From assembly GCF_001669775.1 (NCBI RefSeq), contig NZ_LXWK01000018.1, positions 62,001 through 126,000 on the forward strand: a DNA stretch of 64,000 bases, written 5' to 3'. Below, in pieces: positions 1-9,205 of the stretch; position 1 is the stretch's first letter, and the number at the start of each line of letters is the position of its first letter. Origin of the DNA: Rheinheimera sp. SA_1 (GTDB lineage Bacteria; Pseudomonadota; Gammaproteobacteria; Enterobacterales; Alteromonadaceae). Both the position numbers and the translations under genes were made by a program. The notes under the pieces are model-generated. The model saw only the letters and a program-made list of their open reading frames with translations, was not told the DNA's origin and did no database searches.

Positions 1-176
1 AGAGCTTTGCATCTGACTGCCTGCCAATAAATATACTATTTATCAGACAATATAACATCAACACACCCTGCCAATGCAAGCCTGTTGCAACAGAAAATAG
101 TCAGGGAGAGCTTTTTAATCTGGATGTTTGAGTGAAGATGCTGAACAATAGCGCCCTGTATCAAAAGGAGCATATT

Positions 177-575
177 ATGTTACACAGGAAAATTATCGCG
201 GCAGTTTTGTTAACAATCTCGTTAGGAGCCTGCACATCTACTTATTTACAACAAAGTTATACTGACCCAATCGCCTACAATTTAACGCAGCCGCAACTGC
301 AGCAAGCAATCATGGAAGCAGGTATATCACGAGGCTGGATCATGACGCCTGTCAACCCGGGTGAAATTAATGCGGAGTTGAATATTCGCGCGCATAAAGT
401 CATTACGTTAGTGAAGTACGACGCCACTTCGTTTTCTATCAACTATGTTGATTCAGTGAATATGAATGCTAAAAATGGCAAGATCCATCGCCAATATGCA
501 AACTGGATCAACAACTTACGCCAGGACATCAAAGTCAAAATGAATTTGGTCAGTTATCAGAACGCAACGAAATAA
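177..575 (+). CDS. Small predicted lipoprotein of unknown function
   Basis: A 132-residue protein. It begins with a type II signal peptide (MLHRKIIAAVLLTISLGAC) whose LGAC lipobox predicts cleavage before the cysteine and lipid anchoring. An ATG at 132 would add 15 residues, but the ATG at 177 is preceded by AAAGGAG at ideal spacing and starts exactly at the signal peptide, so I chose it. The mature part (about 110 residues) has no catalytic motif that I recognise; it looks like a small alpha/beta periplasmic domain. It converges on the aryl-polyene operon and shares the terminator hairpin at 577-601. The 176 bases before it hold no gene that I can see. Confidence 0.75.
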   Translation: MLHRKIIAAVLLTISLGACTSTYLQQSYTDPIAYNLTQPQLQQAIMEAGISRGWIMTPVNPGEINAELNIRAHKVITLVKYDATSFSINYVDSVNMNAKNGKIHRQYANWINNLRQDIKVKMNLVSYQNATK

Positions 576-576
576 T

Positions 577-601
577 ACCGGCGTTACCACTCGCCGGTTT
601 T
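577..601. terminator. Hairpin terminator between convergent genes
   Basis: ACCGGCG and CGCCGGT form a perfect 7-bp stem with an 8-base loop, followed by TTTT on the plus strand. It lies directly after the lipoprotein stop and overlaps the last codons and stop of the minus-strand MipA/OmpV gene. Confidence 0.6.
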
Positions 602-1432
602 GAGGATCCGCACCACCACAAAACCGGCAGTCAGCTGATGCGATTTTGCAAATAACGGGCTATCAGCATAGACGGCATCAGCCAGATAATCGTACCTGCT
701 ATATACACCAAATCGCCAATCACCTTGTTGCAAGGTCATCCCATTGGCAAACCGCCAGCCGCTGCTACCACTTGTTGCGGTATAAACAGGCCTGCTGCTG
801 GTTTGATACTGCGGCGCCACGCCATAAAAGTATTGATGATAAGCACTGCTGCTATGCGCATAAGCCAGCGCTGAGCTAAATTGCAGTTGTGGATAAATCT
901 CACGCTCATAACGTAGCTGCGGTTCTACCCGCCAGCCGATCGACTCGGCTTGTTTAAAATCAGTGGCGACTGCAGCTCTGACCGGCAGATGCACTGCCCA
1001 GTGTTCGGCGATATCTATTTTAAGTACCGGCCCGGCTTCGCCAATCCAGTCCAGCACCGGCATCCCAGCCCGCAGCAGATTGTCGTCATTATCGACCGCT
1101 AAAGCACCGGCCAAACTTAAATCGATGGTCCAGCCATCACCTTGTGCCAGCAAACCGCTGGCACCGAGCCTATCAATCTGCAACTTCGGACTGCGATAAG
1201 TGATATAGGGTACAGGCAGCACAAAACGACTGGACTGCGCCGCTCCAGGGTAATGTGGTTGCGAGCCAACAAGCACGCCGACACCCAACTGATAATCTCC
1301 GGCATGCGCCTGTTGCTGGCTTATCAAGCCACCACTCAGCAGCAGCGCCAGCAGCCTAATGTTTTTGACGCCTGTTTTCACGGCGGTGTTGCCTGAACCT
1401 GGACAAATGGGTAAACCCTGCAGACGATTCAT
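584..1432 (-). CDS. MipA/OmpV-family outer membrane protein, last gene of the aryl-polyene operon
   Basis: A 282-residue protein. After an N-terminal extension comes a signal peptide (around residues 24-44, ending QQQAHA before GDYQLGVG). The rest alternates aromatic and polar residues as expected of a beta barrel: GVGVLVGSQPHYPGA near the start, a GWRVEPQLRYERE strand, and a VVVRILKTGEW end. The GSQPxYPGA-like opening and length fit the MipA/OmpV (MltA-interacting) family. Its ATG overlaps the apeR stop by one base (TGATG), so it is translationally coupled to the operon. A role in placing the pigment in the outer membrane or in peptidoglycan contact is inference from position. The true start could be a later GTG closer to the signal peptide. 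Confidence 0.75.
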   Translation of the reverse strand: MNRLQGLPICPGSGNTAVKTGVKNIRLLALLLSGGLISQQQAHAGDYQLGVGVLVGSQPHYPGAAQSSRFVLPVPYITYRSPKLQIDRLGASGLLAQGDGWTIDLSLAGALAVDNDDNLLRAGMPVLDWIGEAGPVLKIDIAEHWAVHLPVRAAVATDFKQAESIGWRVEPQLRYEREIYPQLQFSSALAYAHSSSAYHQYFYGVAPQYQTSSRPVYTATSGSSGWRFANGMTLQQGDWRFGVYSRYDYLADAVYADSPLFAKSHQLTAGFVVVRILKTGEW

Positions 1433-2667
1433 CAGCAGCCGTCCTGCCAGTTGCGGAAAATCAACGAGGTATTAATGCCACCAAAAGCAAAATTATTGCT
1501 CATCACATAATTGGTCTGTAGTAGCCTGGGTTGCCCGATAATGTAATCGAGTGGTGCACAAGCCGGGTCGACCTGGGTCAGATTTAACGTCGGTGCATAC
1601 CAGTTTTCCTGCATCATCATAATGCTGGCCCAGCTTTCAATCGCACCGCAGGCACCTAAGGTGTGGCCAAGATAACTTTTCAGGGAACTCAGCGGTATGT
1701 TGGCACCAAATACTTGATGCGTTGCTTCAGACTCGGCGATGTCACCGCGATCAGTCGCAGTGCCATGCGCATTGACATAGCCAATGGTCGAAGGCTCCAG
1801 CTCAGCATCGGCCAACGCCAGCCGCATCGCTTGTTCCATCGTCGGCGCCGATGGTTGCGTCACATGTAAACCGTCTGAATTGGTACCAAACCCCACCACT
1901 TCAGCATAAATTCTGGCGCCGCGGGCTAACGCATGTTCAAGTTCTTCCAGAATTAACGTACCGGCACCTTCGCCAATCACCAGGCCATCCCGTTGTTGAT
2001 CAAAAGGCCGTGGCGTTAATTCCGGCTGGGTATTGCGGGTGCTAGTGGCATACAAGGTGTCGAATACGGCGGCTTCGGTCACACACAACTCTTCAGCACC
2101 ACCGGCCACCATCAGTGTCTGGCGGCCAAATTTAATCGCTTCGTACGCATACCCAATACCTTGTGATGCCGAAGTACAGGCGGAACTGGTGGTATAAATC
2201 CGGCCTTTGATGCCAAAAAACACCCCTAAATTGACGGCCGTGGTGTGCGCCATCATCTGGATATAGCTGGTGGCGGTGACGCCGGCCATGGTCTGATGCT
2301 CCAGCATCCGGCCAAAAGCGGTGATAGGTTCGGTACTGCCGGTGGATGAGCCATAGGCAATACCACAACGGCCATCGGTCAGCGCTGGATGGCCCAGTAA
2401 ATCTGCGTCTAGCAGCGCAACTTCGGTGGCGCGGGTTGCCATTAACGACACGCGGCCCATTGAACGGATTAGTTTGCGCGAATAATGCGCCGGACGCACA
2501 AAATCCAGCACCGGTGCGGCCAGCCGGGTATTCAGATCGGCATAACAGTCCCACTCAGGCATCTGGCGGGTGGCACTACGTCCTTCGGTGATATTTTGCC
2601 GAAAAGTTGGCCAATCCTGACCCAAGGCGGTAATGGCCGACATACCGGTCACAACAACACGTTTCAT
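1432..2667 (-). CDS. apeR: Beta-ketoacyl-ACP synthase ApeR (FabF-like) of aryl polyene synthesis
   Basis: A 411-residue condensing enzyme with the full FabF-type triad: Cys164 in SSACTSAS, His301 in HGTATDRGD and His335 in LGHTLGACG, plus Lys330. It starts MKRVVVTGMSAITALGQ, typical of KAS II. In the E. coli APE pathway ApeR is a second ketosynthase beside the ApeO/ApeC pair; an early or priming condensation is its likely task. The gene abuts apeQ upstream with a one-base overlap and is followed by the MipA/OmpV gene with another. Fold and active-site assignment are sure; the exact condensation step is inferred from gene order. Confidence 0.92.
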   Translation of the reverse strand: MKRVVVTGMSAITALGQDWPTFRQNITEGRSATRQMPEWDCYADLNTRLAAPVLDFVRPAHYSRKLIRSMGRVSLMATRATEVALLDADLLGHPALTDGRCGIAYGSSTGSTEPITAFGRMLEHQTMAGVTATSYIQMMAHTTAVNLGVFFGIKGRIYTTSSACTSASQGIGYAYEAIKFGRQTLMVAGGAEELCVTEAAVFDTLYATSTRNTQPELTPRPFDQQRDGLVIGEGAGTLILEELEHALARGARIYAEVVGFGTNSDGLHVTQPSAPTMEQAMRLALADAELEPSTIGYVNAHGTATDRGDIAESEATHQVFGANIPLSSLKSYLGHTLGACGAIESWASIMMMQENWYAPTLNLTQVDPACAPLDYIIGQPRLLQTNYVMSNNFAFGGINTSLIFRNWQDGC

Positions 2668-3389
2668 TAAATCATCCCGCCATTGACTGAAATGACCTGC
2701 CGCGTAATGTACGCCGCCGGTTCAGAACATAAAAAGCTGACAGTGGCTGCAACTTCTTCCGCTTTGCCAGCGCGGCGCAGCGGGATCATTTGCATCATCT
2801 CGTCCAAGGGTAAATCGGCCACCATATCGGTTTCTATCAAGCCTGGCGCGACACAATTGACGGTAATTTTGCGCTTGGCCAGTTCCAGCGCCAGCGCTTT
2901 GGTGGCGCCAATCAAGCCAGCTTTGGCTGCTGAATAATTGACCTGGCCACGATTGCCGGCAATGCCAGATACCGACGAAATAGTGACAATCCGGCCGCCT
3001 TTACGCAGCTGGATCATCGGCATCACCAGCGGGTGTAATACATTGTAAAAACCGTCCAGATTAGTGTGGATCACCTGGTCCCAATCTTGTTCCGTCAGCG
3101 CCGGAAAAGCACCATCCCGGCTGATACCGGCATTGCACACCACCGCATAAAAAGCACCATGTGCTGCCACATCCTGTTCCAGCACTTCTCGGGCGGTGGC
3201 CCGATCAGCCACATCAAATTGCAGCAAATGCGACTGCCGACCCATGGCTTTAATTTCTTCGACCACAGCAGCGGCGCTGGTAGCATCCGAACGACAATGC
3301 ACCGTCACATCAAAACCATCTTTGGCCAGCTGCAGCGCAATAGCGCGACCAATACCTCGACCGGATCCGGTGACCAGACAACGTTGCAT
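2667..3389 (-). CDS. apeQ: 3-oxoacyl-ACP reductase ApeQ (FabG-like SDR)
   Basis: A 240-residue short-chain dehydrogenase of standard FabG length. The Rossmann motif TGSGRGIGR is at residues 7-15, NAG at 86-88, and the catalytic set is Ser139, Tyr152 and Lys156 (YSAAK). It ends in the usual VNGGMI. It should reduce the 3-keto group on the ApeE/F-bound polyene intermediate with NADPH. The start codon is one base from the apeP stop and its own stop overlaps the apeR start, so the three genes form a coupled ketoreductase/dehydratase/synthase block. Confidence 0.93.
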   Translation of the reverse strand: MQRCLVTGSGRGIGRAIALQLAKDGFDVTVHCRSDATSAAAVVEEIKAMGRQSHLLQFDVADRATAREVLEQDVAAHGAFYAVVCNAGISRDGAFPALTEQDWDQVIHTNLDGFYNVLHPLVMPMIQLRKGGRIVTISSVSGIAGNRGQVNYSAAKAGLIGATKALALELAKRKITVNCVAPGLIETDMVADLPLDEMMQMIPLRRAGKAEEVAATVSFLCSEPAAYITRQVISVNGGMI

Positions 3390-3848
3390 TTACGACTCCT
3401 TGAGCCAGTCGAGATGATTCTCTGGCTGAAACACATTTAAATTGGCTTGCACCAACACCACGCCATCGGCGGTAATTTCACATGAAAACACACTTAAGCC
3501 TGAATTTTCCATTACCAGCTTGTGCGCACTGATTTCCAGCGTGCTGCCCGCTTGGAATACCGTCACAGTCGGCTGATATTTGCGACTGCCAAGTAAAAAG
3601 CCAATTTTAATCGGCTCTGCCTTCGATAGCGCCAGCGCACCGGCATAACAGGCCACAGTTTGCGCCATATACTCCAGACCCACATAAGCAGGCACACCAC
3701 CAAGTTCAGAGCGGTAAAATGGGCTTTGTTCGCTGATATCAACCGCGCACAACACGGAATCGCTATGGGCATGGCTAAAACGGCTTAATAAAATCATCGG
3801 GTGTTCATGGGGCAATAACTGCTCCAGAGCGTATCCGGTTATCATCAA
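3390..3848 (-). CDS. apeP: Hotdog-fold dehydratase-like ApeP
   Basis: A 152-residue hotdog-fold protein. The opening LLPHEHPMILLSRF resembles the N-terminal part of FabZ/FabA dehydratases, and the middle GLEYMAQTVACYAG matches the helix that lines the acyl tunnel. In the known APE system two dehydratase-type proteins (ApeI and ApeP) form a complex that dehydrates the 3-hydroxyacyl-ACP to the conjugated enoyl form. It follows apeO after 35 bases, the largest gap between apeO and apeR, and runs straight into apeQ. The assignment rests on fold and on the operon order O-P-Q-R; catalytic residues are less obvious here than in ApeI. Confidence 0.85.
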   Translation of the reverse strand: MMITGYALEQLLPHEHPMILLSRFSHAHSDSVLCAVDISEQSPFYRSELGGVPAYVGLEYMAQTVACYAGALALSKAEPIKIGFLLGSRKYQPTVTVFQAGSTLEISAHKLVMENSGLSVFSCEITADGVVLVQANLNVFQPENHLDWLKES

Positions 3849-3883
3849 CGTATTCTCGAATCTATGTAGCTAACACAATTTAG

Positions 3884-5125
3884 TTAGCACCATTTAGTTA
3901 ATACAATGGCTGCGTTATTCCCGCCAAAGGCAAATGAATTACTGAGACAGCTGCTCACCACCTGACGCTGGCCAGGTTGCACAAAATTCAGTGGTGGCAA
4001 AGCCAGATCCGCAGCATTATCCCGTACCTGCGGCACTAAATCATCAAAGACATTCACGTCAGACAATAACAGCCAACATAAGCCGGCTTCAATGGCTCCC
4101 GCTGCACCCAGCGTATGACCGGTGATACTTTTACTGGAACTGGCTGGCACTGCTGCCGCGCCTAGTCGCTCTAACACGGTACTTTCCATCGCATCATTGA
4201 GCGGTGTCGCCGTGCCGTGCAGATTAATGTAACCCAGCTCACTGGCTGCCAGACCCGCTTCCGTTAAGGCTTGCCGAATCGCGGTTTCTGCACCTCGCCC
4301 TTCCGGATGTGGTGCTGACATATGATAGGCATCGGCAGCTGCCCCAACACCAGCAAGGCGGATTAGCGGATTCCTGGCTATTTCAATTGCCGACGGGTCA
4401 ACGACATCGGGCTCACGCTCCATTAAAAACAGCGCCGCCCCTTCGCCAATATTAATGCCATCCCGTGCCGCGCCAAACGGCTGGCAATAACCAGCAGCAA
4501 TAGATTCCAGTGCGGCAAATCCCTGTAACGTCATTCGGCACAGCGAATCCACCCCGCCAACAATCACCGCATCTGCTAATCCGGCGCGCAGTAAATTACG
4601 GGCGCTGATTAAAGCCCGAGCACTGGACGAACAGGCCGTTGAAATAACGTACGCAGGACCGGTTACCTTCGACAACTGGGCGATAAAATTGGCCGGTGCC
4701 ACCATTTCCTGTTTTTGATAGTCGTAACCGGCTGGCCACTCGCCTTGTTGTAACCGTAGTTCAAGTGCCTGCTCACCTTCAGCAATACCCGAGGTGCTGC
4801 TGCCAATCACCACCGCTATCCGATCTGCACCATAAAGCGCTCGTGCGCTGGCCACTTCGGTCTGAATTTGTAACCAGGCGCAATAAGCCAGATGATTGTT
4901 GCGGCTATAGACTGCAGCAAAGGCCGGGGCAAAGTCCGGTAATGGCTCAGTCACCGCACCAACCACCACCGGTTGGCCGGCTAACAATAAATCATCGCGC
5001 CATACCATGCCCGCTCGACTGCCGGCGACTGCCGCCTGCCACACCTGTTGTTTAGAGGTGCCAAGCGCACAACAGATGCCTAAAGCGGACAGTACCGGTG
5101 CGCCGGAGCTTATACTTTTGTTCAT
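3884..5125 (-). CDS. apeO: Beta-ketoacyl-ACP synthase ApeO, catalytic ketosynthase
   Basis: A 413-residue ketosynthase with an intact triad: Cys165 (STACSSSAR), His303 (LHGTATPLND) and His337 (TGHTLGAAGAIEAG), with Lys332 before it. In the studied APE pathway ApeO pairs with the inactive chain-length partner ApeC to extend the aryl polyene with malonyl units. The protein is rich in Ala and Gly between positions 210 and 290 but has no truncation. The start overlaps the apeN stop (ATGA), showing coupling. It is a paralogue of apeR in the same operon, with clearly different sequence. Confidence 0.92.
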   Translation of the reverse strand: MNKSISSGAPVLSALGICCALGTSKQQVWQAAVAGSRAGMVWRDDLLLAGQPVVVGAVTEPLPDFAPAFAAVYSRNNHLAYCAWLQIQTEVASARALYGADRIAVVIGSSTSGIAEGEQALELRLQQGEWPAGYDYQKQEMVAPANFIAQLSKVTGPAYVISTACSSSARALISARNLLRAGLADAVIVGGVDSLCRMTLQGFAALESIAAGYCQPFGAARDGINIGEGAALFLMEREPDVVDPSAIEIARNPLIRLAGVGAAADAYHMSAPHPEGRGAETAIRQALTEAGLAASELGYINLHGTATPLNDAMESTVLERLGAAAVPASSSKSITGHTLGAAGAIEAGLCWLLLSDVNVFDDLVPQVRDNAADLALPPLNFVQPGQRQVVSSCLSNSFAFGGNNAAIVLTKWC

Positions 5126-5697
5126 AAAAATTCCTGCTCCAACGTCGTCAGTGTCAGCTGATAGTCGGCTTGCTGCAGCACGGTAACCTGACCCACTGCC
5201 AGCACACCGCCGCCGCTGATCTGCAGTATTGCTTGCTGTTGTACCGGATCCAATACCTGACGCAGCCCGGCCTGTTCAGTCAGCTGCAAGCCTTGCAAAC
5301 GTGGTTGTATTTGCGCCACCGGCCATAAACTCCACTGCATTTCTGCCAGTAACCGCAGCGCAAAAGTGCGCTCAGAAAAAGGTGCCACGCCCTGATGTTG
5401 CAACTGACCATCGGCCGATAATTGCACCCGCCATAATTCATGACCTACCGGCGATAACGCCACCAGTAACAGTTGCTCTGGCAACATTTGGACACTCAGC
5501 AGGAATTCCTGCGTAGTGGTTGCGCTTTTAAACTGCACTTGCTGCAACAATTGTTGTGGCTTACCAGGCCAGCCGGAACTGAGCTGGTACGAACCTCCGG
5601 CGACCTGATAAACCAGGCCATGCGCTGGCAACAATTGACAGCTGGCCAGACTAAGCGCCAAGCAGAGTGACAGCCATAATAAAACTAAACAGCGCAT
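5122..5697 (-). CDS. apeN: DUF3261 lipoprotein ApeN
   Basis: A 191-residue protein with a lipoprotein signal peptide (MRCLVLLWLSLCLALSLASC, lipobox LASC at the end). The mature part is a Gln-rich beta protein with the features of the DUF3261 proteins that sit in APE clusters: GxxYQLSSGWPGKPQQLL near the start and LWRVQLSADGQ in the middle. A LolB-like outer-membrane acceptor role together with the LolA-like ApeL is a reasonable inference, not shown. It overlaps the FAD enzyme upstream by 13 bases and apeO downstream by 4. Confidence 0.8.
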   Translation of the reverse strand: MRCLVLLWLSLCLALSLASCQLLPAHGLVYQVAGGSYQLSSGWPGKPQQLLQQVQFKSATTTQEFLLSVQMLPEQLLLVALSPVGHELWRVQLSADGQLQHQGVAPFSERTFALRLLAEMQWSLWPVAQIQPRLQGLQLTEQAGLRQVLDPVQQQAILQISGGGVLAVGQVTVLQQADYQLTLTTLEQEFL

Positions 5698-6929
5698 ATC
5701 TCACTCAGGGTTTTCAGCCGCCGTGGAGTATCAGCGACAAATGGATTTTTTTCATCCCAGGCATAACCGGCCAAAATTGACGAAATCATCTGACTGATTT
5801 GTTCCTGCCGTTGCTCGCTGAAAATGATGTCCTGAAAACGGCCGTCATACCAGGCTTCGACAAACTGACGAAAGGTGTTGATGCCTTTGCGCAGTGGGAT
5901 GCTGTACTGGCTATTCCAGTCAACGGTTTCACCGGCCAGGTGCTGAAGCACCAGTGGCACTGCGGTACTGGCTGAGCGCAGTGCAATGGTCACGCCCGAC
6001 GAAAAGACCGGATCGAGGAACTCACCGGCATTGCCCAGTAGTGCATAACGATCACCCGCCAGCGCACCAACATTGGCGGAATAACCGGTTAAATTGCGCA
6101 CATCATTAATCGCTTCCGCGTTTGCCAGCAAAGCAGCCAGGTCGGTTTCGTCAGCCACTTTTTGCCATAACGCAGCGGCGGAAGACTCAAATTCCACAAA
6201 ACGGCTGGTCGCACCTACCACGCCTAAGCTGGCGGTGCCGTCGCTGAACGGGATCAGCCAATACCAGACATCCTGTTGGGTTGGGTGCACGGTGATGAGA
6301 ATTTTATTGCGGTCGAATGACGGGTCGGTAATACCGTCGCGAATATGACAAAAACAGGCCTGTCGCACCGGAAAACCCGACGGCGTTTCCAATTTTAATA
6401 ATTTTGGCAGCACCCGGCCAAACCCAGAGCCATCCAGTACAAATCGGCTGGTTAGTTCGCTGACTTCCCCTTGGTCATTGCGCACGCTGAGCGTGACCCG
6501 CTGTGCATCCGGATAACTAAAATCAATCACTTCCAGACCATAACGAATATCGACCCCTTGCGCTGCAGCAGCATTTGCCAGCAACTGATCAAAAGGTGCC
6601 CGTTTGACCTGAAAGGTGGTGCCTGGGCCAACCGAAGTTTTCCGGGTAAAATCGAACTCAGTGCGCATGCCATTTTTTAAAAATGCCGCACCGTTTTTAA
6701 ACTGAAAACCAAGCTCAGCAGCGTGCTGCTCCAACGTGTCTAACAAACCAGCTTCGGCCAGAAATTCCATACAATGTGGCAACAGACTTTCGCCGATGGA
6801 AAACCGTGGAAAATGCCCACGTTCGACACAAAGCACATTTTTTCCGGCCCGGGCTAATAATGCGCCGGCACAAGCGCCTGCGGGGCCTGCACCTATAATA
6901 ATGACATCATAACATTGACTATCGCTCAT
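5685..6929 (-). CDS. FAD-dependent oxidoreductase of the flavin halogenase type
   Basis: A 414-residue flavoprotein. The dinucleotide motif GAGPAG is at residues 13-18, the family motif FPRFSIGES at 40-48, and WYWLIP at 222-227 matches the WxWxIP signature of flavin-dependent halogenases. A late GNAGEFLDPVFSSGV segment matches the FAD-binding end seen in that family. Xanthomonad pigments of this class are brominated, so ring halogenation is possible; however, related hydroxylases and reductases share much of this sequence, and the substrate cannot be read here. It sits between apeM and apeN, a place without an equivalent in the apeA-R lettering of E. coli. Both junctions overlap, so it belongs to the operon. 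Confidence 0.8.
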   Translation of the reverse strand: MSDSQCYDVIIIGAGPAGACAGALLARAGKNVLCVERGHFPRFSIGESLLPHCMEFLAEAGLLDTLEQHAAELGFQFKNGAAFLKNGMRTEFDFTRKTSVGPGTTFQVKRAPFDQLLANAAAAQGVDIRYGLEVIDFSYPDAQRVTLSVRNDQGEVSELTSRFVLDGSGFGRVLPKLLKLETPSGFPVRQACFCHIRDGITDPSFDRNKILITVHPTQQDVWYWLIPFSDGTASLGVVGATSRFVEFESSAAALWQKVADETDLAALLANAEAINDVRNLTGYSANVGALAGDRYALLGNAGEFLDPVFSSGVTIALRSASTAVPLVLQHLAGETVDWNSQYSIPLRKGINTFRQFVEAWYDGRFQDIIFSEQRQEQISQMISSILAGYAWDEKNPFVADTPRRLKTLSEICAV

Positions 6930-9205
6930 CGGCCCTGCGTCTCCAAATTACCGATCCTTGTTATTAGCGGTGCTGTCAGCACTGCCACCAAAATACCCGT
7001 TAAAATGGTTTGGCCAAAACCAGCAATCACCGGTGTCTGACTAAAAGCCAACATGCCAAAGGCCAGCATACTGGTGATGGCTGACAAACCCACCGCCAGC
7101 TGAACTTCTGCTGCCTCCAGTTTTGAGGCGAAAAAAATGGCGTAATCCAGCGCCAACGCCACCACCAATAACACCCCAACCAGATGAAACAACGTCAGTG
7201 CTTGCCCCAGCAGCAGACTGACATTCAGTGCACTACACACGGCAATTTGCAAAAACAGCGTGATAGCGAATGCGCGCTTGACCCCGTAATACCAACCCAG
7301 CAGCAATATCGCTACCACCACCGCCGTTGCCAAGCCGATACTCAATTGATGTCGCACTCCGGCCACTTTCGCCGACGCATCTTCGATCGGATCAAATAGC
7401 TGGGCAAAACCCAGCTGCGACAATTGCGCCAATTGTGCTTTGCCAAGGGTTGATTCGCGCAGCAGAATTAAACTGACTTTGGCCGGGGCACCTGCATCCG
7501 CCGCAGGAGTGTACAGCTGTTGCTGGACAAAATCGGGTAAATCTTTGGCGGTTAACCATTGCGATATCGGTAATGGAACTGCCACGCCAAGCTGCTGTAA
7601 AAACTGCTGCCCGACCGCGGATTGATAAGCCTGTTGCAGTTGTTGCTGTAACTGTTGCTGCGCTGAAATAGTCGGCAACCAGTCAGAAACCGCCTGCCAG
7701 TCGCGCAACAAGCCTTGTTGTTGCCATGCCTGCAACAAAGGGCGTAACTGTGATTCTCGTTCCAGCAATTGTTCAGATTGATCAGCGCTGACCAATAAAA
7801 ACTTGTTATCCCATTGCTGGCCACTTAGTTTCAGCATGTGTTGTTCATGCTGCTTCAGCGTTGGATCCAACTGATTAAAACCGCGTACATCATCGCTGAA
7901 TTTCACCAGTAGTAAAAACAGCAACGCTGAGAACATGGCACCAATGCCGAATAACATCCAGGCCTGACGCCGGTTAAACCGTTGCCAGAACTGCACCAGT
8001 AAATTGGCACCGCGACGGGCGCTGGCGGCAACTTGCAACGACTGCTGCTCAAGCGCCACCGGATAAACAAAACACACCATCAGATAAGCAGCGGTTAATC
8101 CGGCCAGCATAAAAACCGCCACCTGATTCAGAATAGTCAACGGCAGCAACAGCAATGCCGCGTACCCGAGCAGCGTCGACAATAAACTTAAACTGAGCCC
8201 AGGTAACATCCGCCGGAAAAATGCCGGGCCTTGTTGCACGGCCAGCAAACCGTGAAACGAATAATCAATCGCCACGCCAATCAACGTGGTGGCAAAAACA
8301 AATGCCAGTAAATGCGGCGATTCAAAAAACCACACCACTGCTACCAGACCAGCAAGCGCAGCGCTGCCTAATGTGATCACCGCCAATAACAGCGGTTTAG
8401 CGCTGGCAAACACCCACCACAGCAACAACACAATCGCCAGCATCGACAAGCCGCCATACCAGCTCATTTCCGCTTTGGCGGTGCTGGCCGCTTTTACCGC
8501 ATGGAATAACAAGCCACTATGCTGCCAGCGCAGCTCTGGATATTGTTGTTGCAACACATGCAATTGCTGCAGCAGCATGGCATGCAGCGGTACCGCTAAC
8601 TCGGAATCAAATGGGTCAATCGCCAACTCAGCGTGCAACAGTACAAAGGGTTCATTTTCAAACTTACCTTTTAACCAGCCGGCCGCAGGCGTTAAGGCGT
8701 GAAATTGCTGACTTAAACCGCTGGCGGTTTGTTGCATGGCCGCTTGTGACAATAACAACGGATCACGTTCCAGCATATTGTCAGCCAGCGGAAGTGGGCT
8801 TAATAATTGCTGCCAGGCGGCGTCAGCCAGGCGCTGATACTGCTGACCCGCTAATTGCTGGCTGGCAGTTTCGGTGGCAATAAGCCCGGCAGCGCCCTGG
8901 TAATAAGCTTGCAATTGCTGCCAGTGTTGTTCCGGAGTGATCCAGCGAAGCTGAGGGTTTTGTTGCTGAAATTTTGCGGCAACCGAGGCAAGCTGCGTTT
9001 CGGATAAACCGGTCAGTGCCAGCCGGATCTGCCGGTTGGCGCTATGATTGGCGACTAAATCCCGTTGCCAGTCGGCATCGCTTCCCGGAAAAGCGGCCGT
9101 GATACTGCTGCTCCAATGTCGCTGCGGCAATTGCCAGCTCAGATAAGCCGAGCAGAGCAGCACCAACGCCAACCAGCAGCTCCAAATCAGGGTGGTTTTT
9201 TTCAT
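6926..9205 (-). CDS. apeM: MMPL/RND-type exporter ApeM
   Basis: A 759-residue membrane protein. It has one N-terminal segment, then two copies of a large periplasmic loop followed by five or so membrane segments (for example AMLSIVLLLWWVF-like stretches near 255-400 and again near 620-750). This is the MMPL superfamily layout, with internal duplication. Acidic and aromatic pairs such as GVAIDYSFHG and ALDYAIFFASK lie in equivalent membrane helices of the two halves, as in proton-driven exporters. It probably extracts the lipid-linked aryl polyene from the inner membrane. Glutamine is very frequent in the periplasmic loops. ATGA overlaps link it to apeL and to the FAD enzyme. Confidence 0.88.
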   Translation of the reverse strand: MKKTTLIWSCWLALVLLCSAYLSWQLPQRHWSSSITAAFPGSDADWQRDLVANHSANRQIRLALTGLSETQLASVAAKFQQQNPQLRWITPEQHWQQLQAYYQGAAGLIATETASQQLAGQQYQRLADAAWQQLLSPLPLADNMLERDPLLLSQAAMQQTASGLSQQFHALTPAAGWLKGKFENEPFVLLHAELAIDPFDSELAVPLHAMLLQQLHVLQQQYPELRWQHSGLLFHAVKAASTAKAEMSWYGGLSMLAIVLLLWWVFASAKPLLLAVITLGSAALAGLVAVVWFFESPHLLAFVFATTLIGVAIDYSFHGLLAVQQGPAFFRRMLPGLSLSLLSTLLGYAALLLLPLTILNQVAVFMLAGLTAAYLMVCFVYPVALEQQSLQVAASARRGANLLVQFWQRFNRRQAWMLFGIGAMFSALLFLLLVKFSDDVRGFNQLDPTLKQHEQHMLKLSGQQWDNKFLLVSADQSEQLLERESQLRPLLQAWQQQGLLRDWQAVSDWLPTISAQQQLQQQLQQAYQSAVGQQFLQQLGVAVPLPISQWLTAKDLPDFVQQQLYTPAADAGAPAKVSLILLRESTLGKAQLAQLSQLGFAQLFDPIEDASAKVAGVRHQLSIGLATAVVVAILLLGWYYGVKRAFAITLFLQIAVCSALNVSLLLGQALTLFHLVGVLLVVALALDYAIFFASKLEAAEVQLAVGLSAITSMLAFGMLAFSQTPVIAGFGQTILTGILVAVLTAPLITRIGNLETQGR

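Noticed and set aside
132-176. Longer start of the first lipoprotein
   Set aside because: The extra 15 residues precede the signal peptide, and the later ATG has a better RBS.
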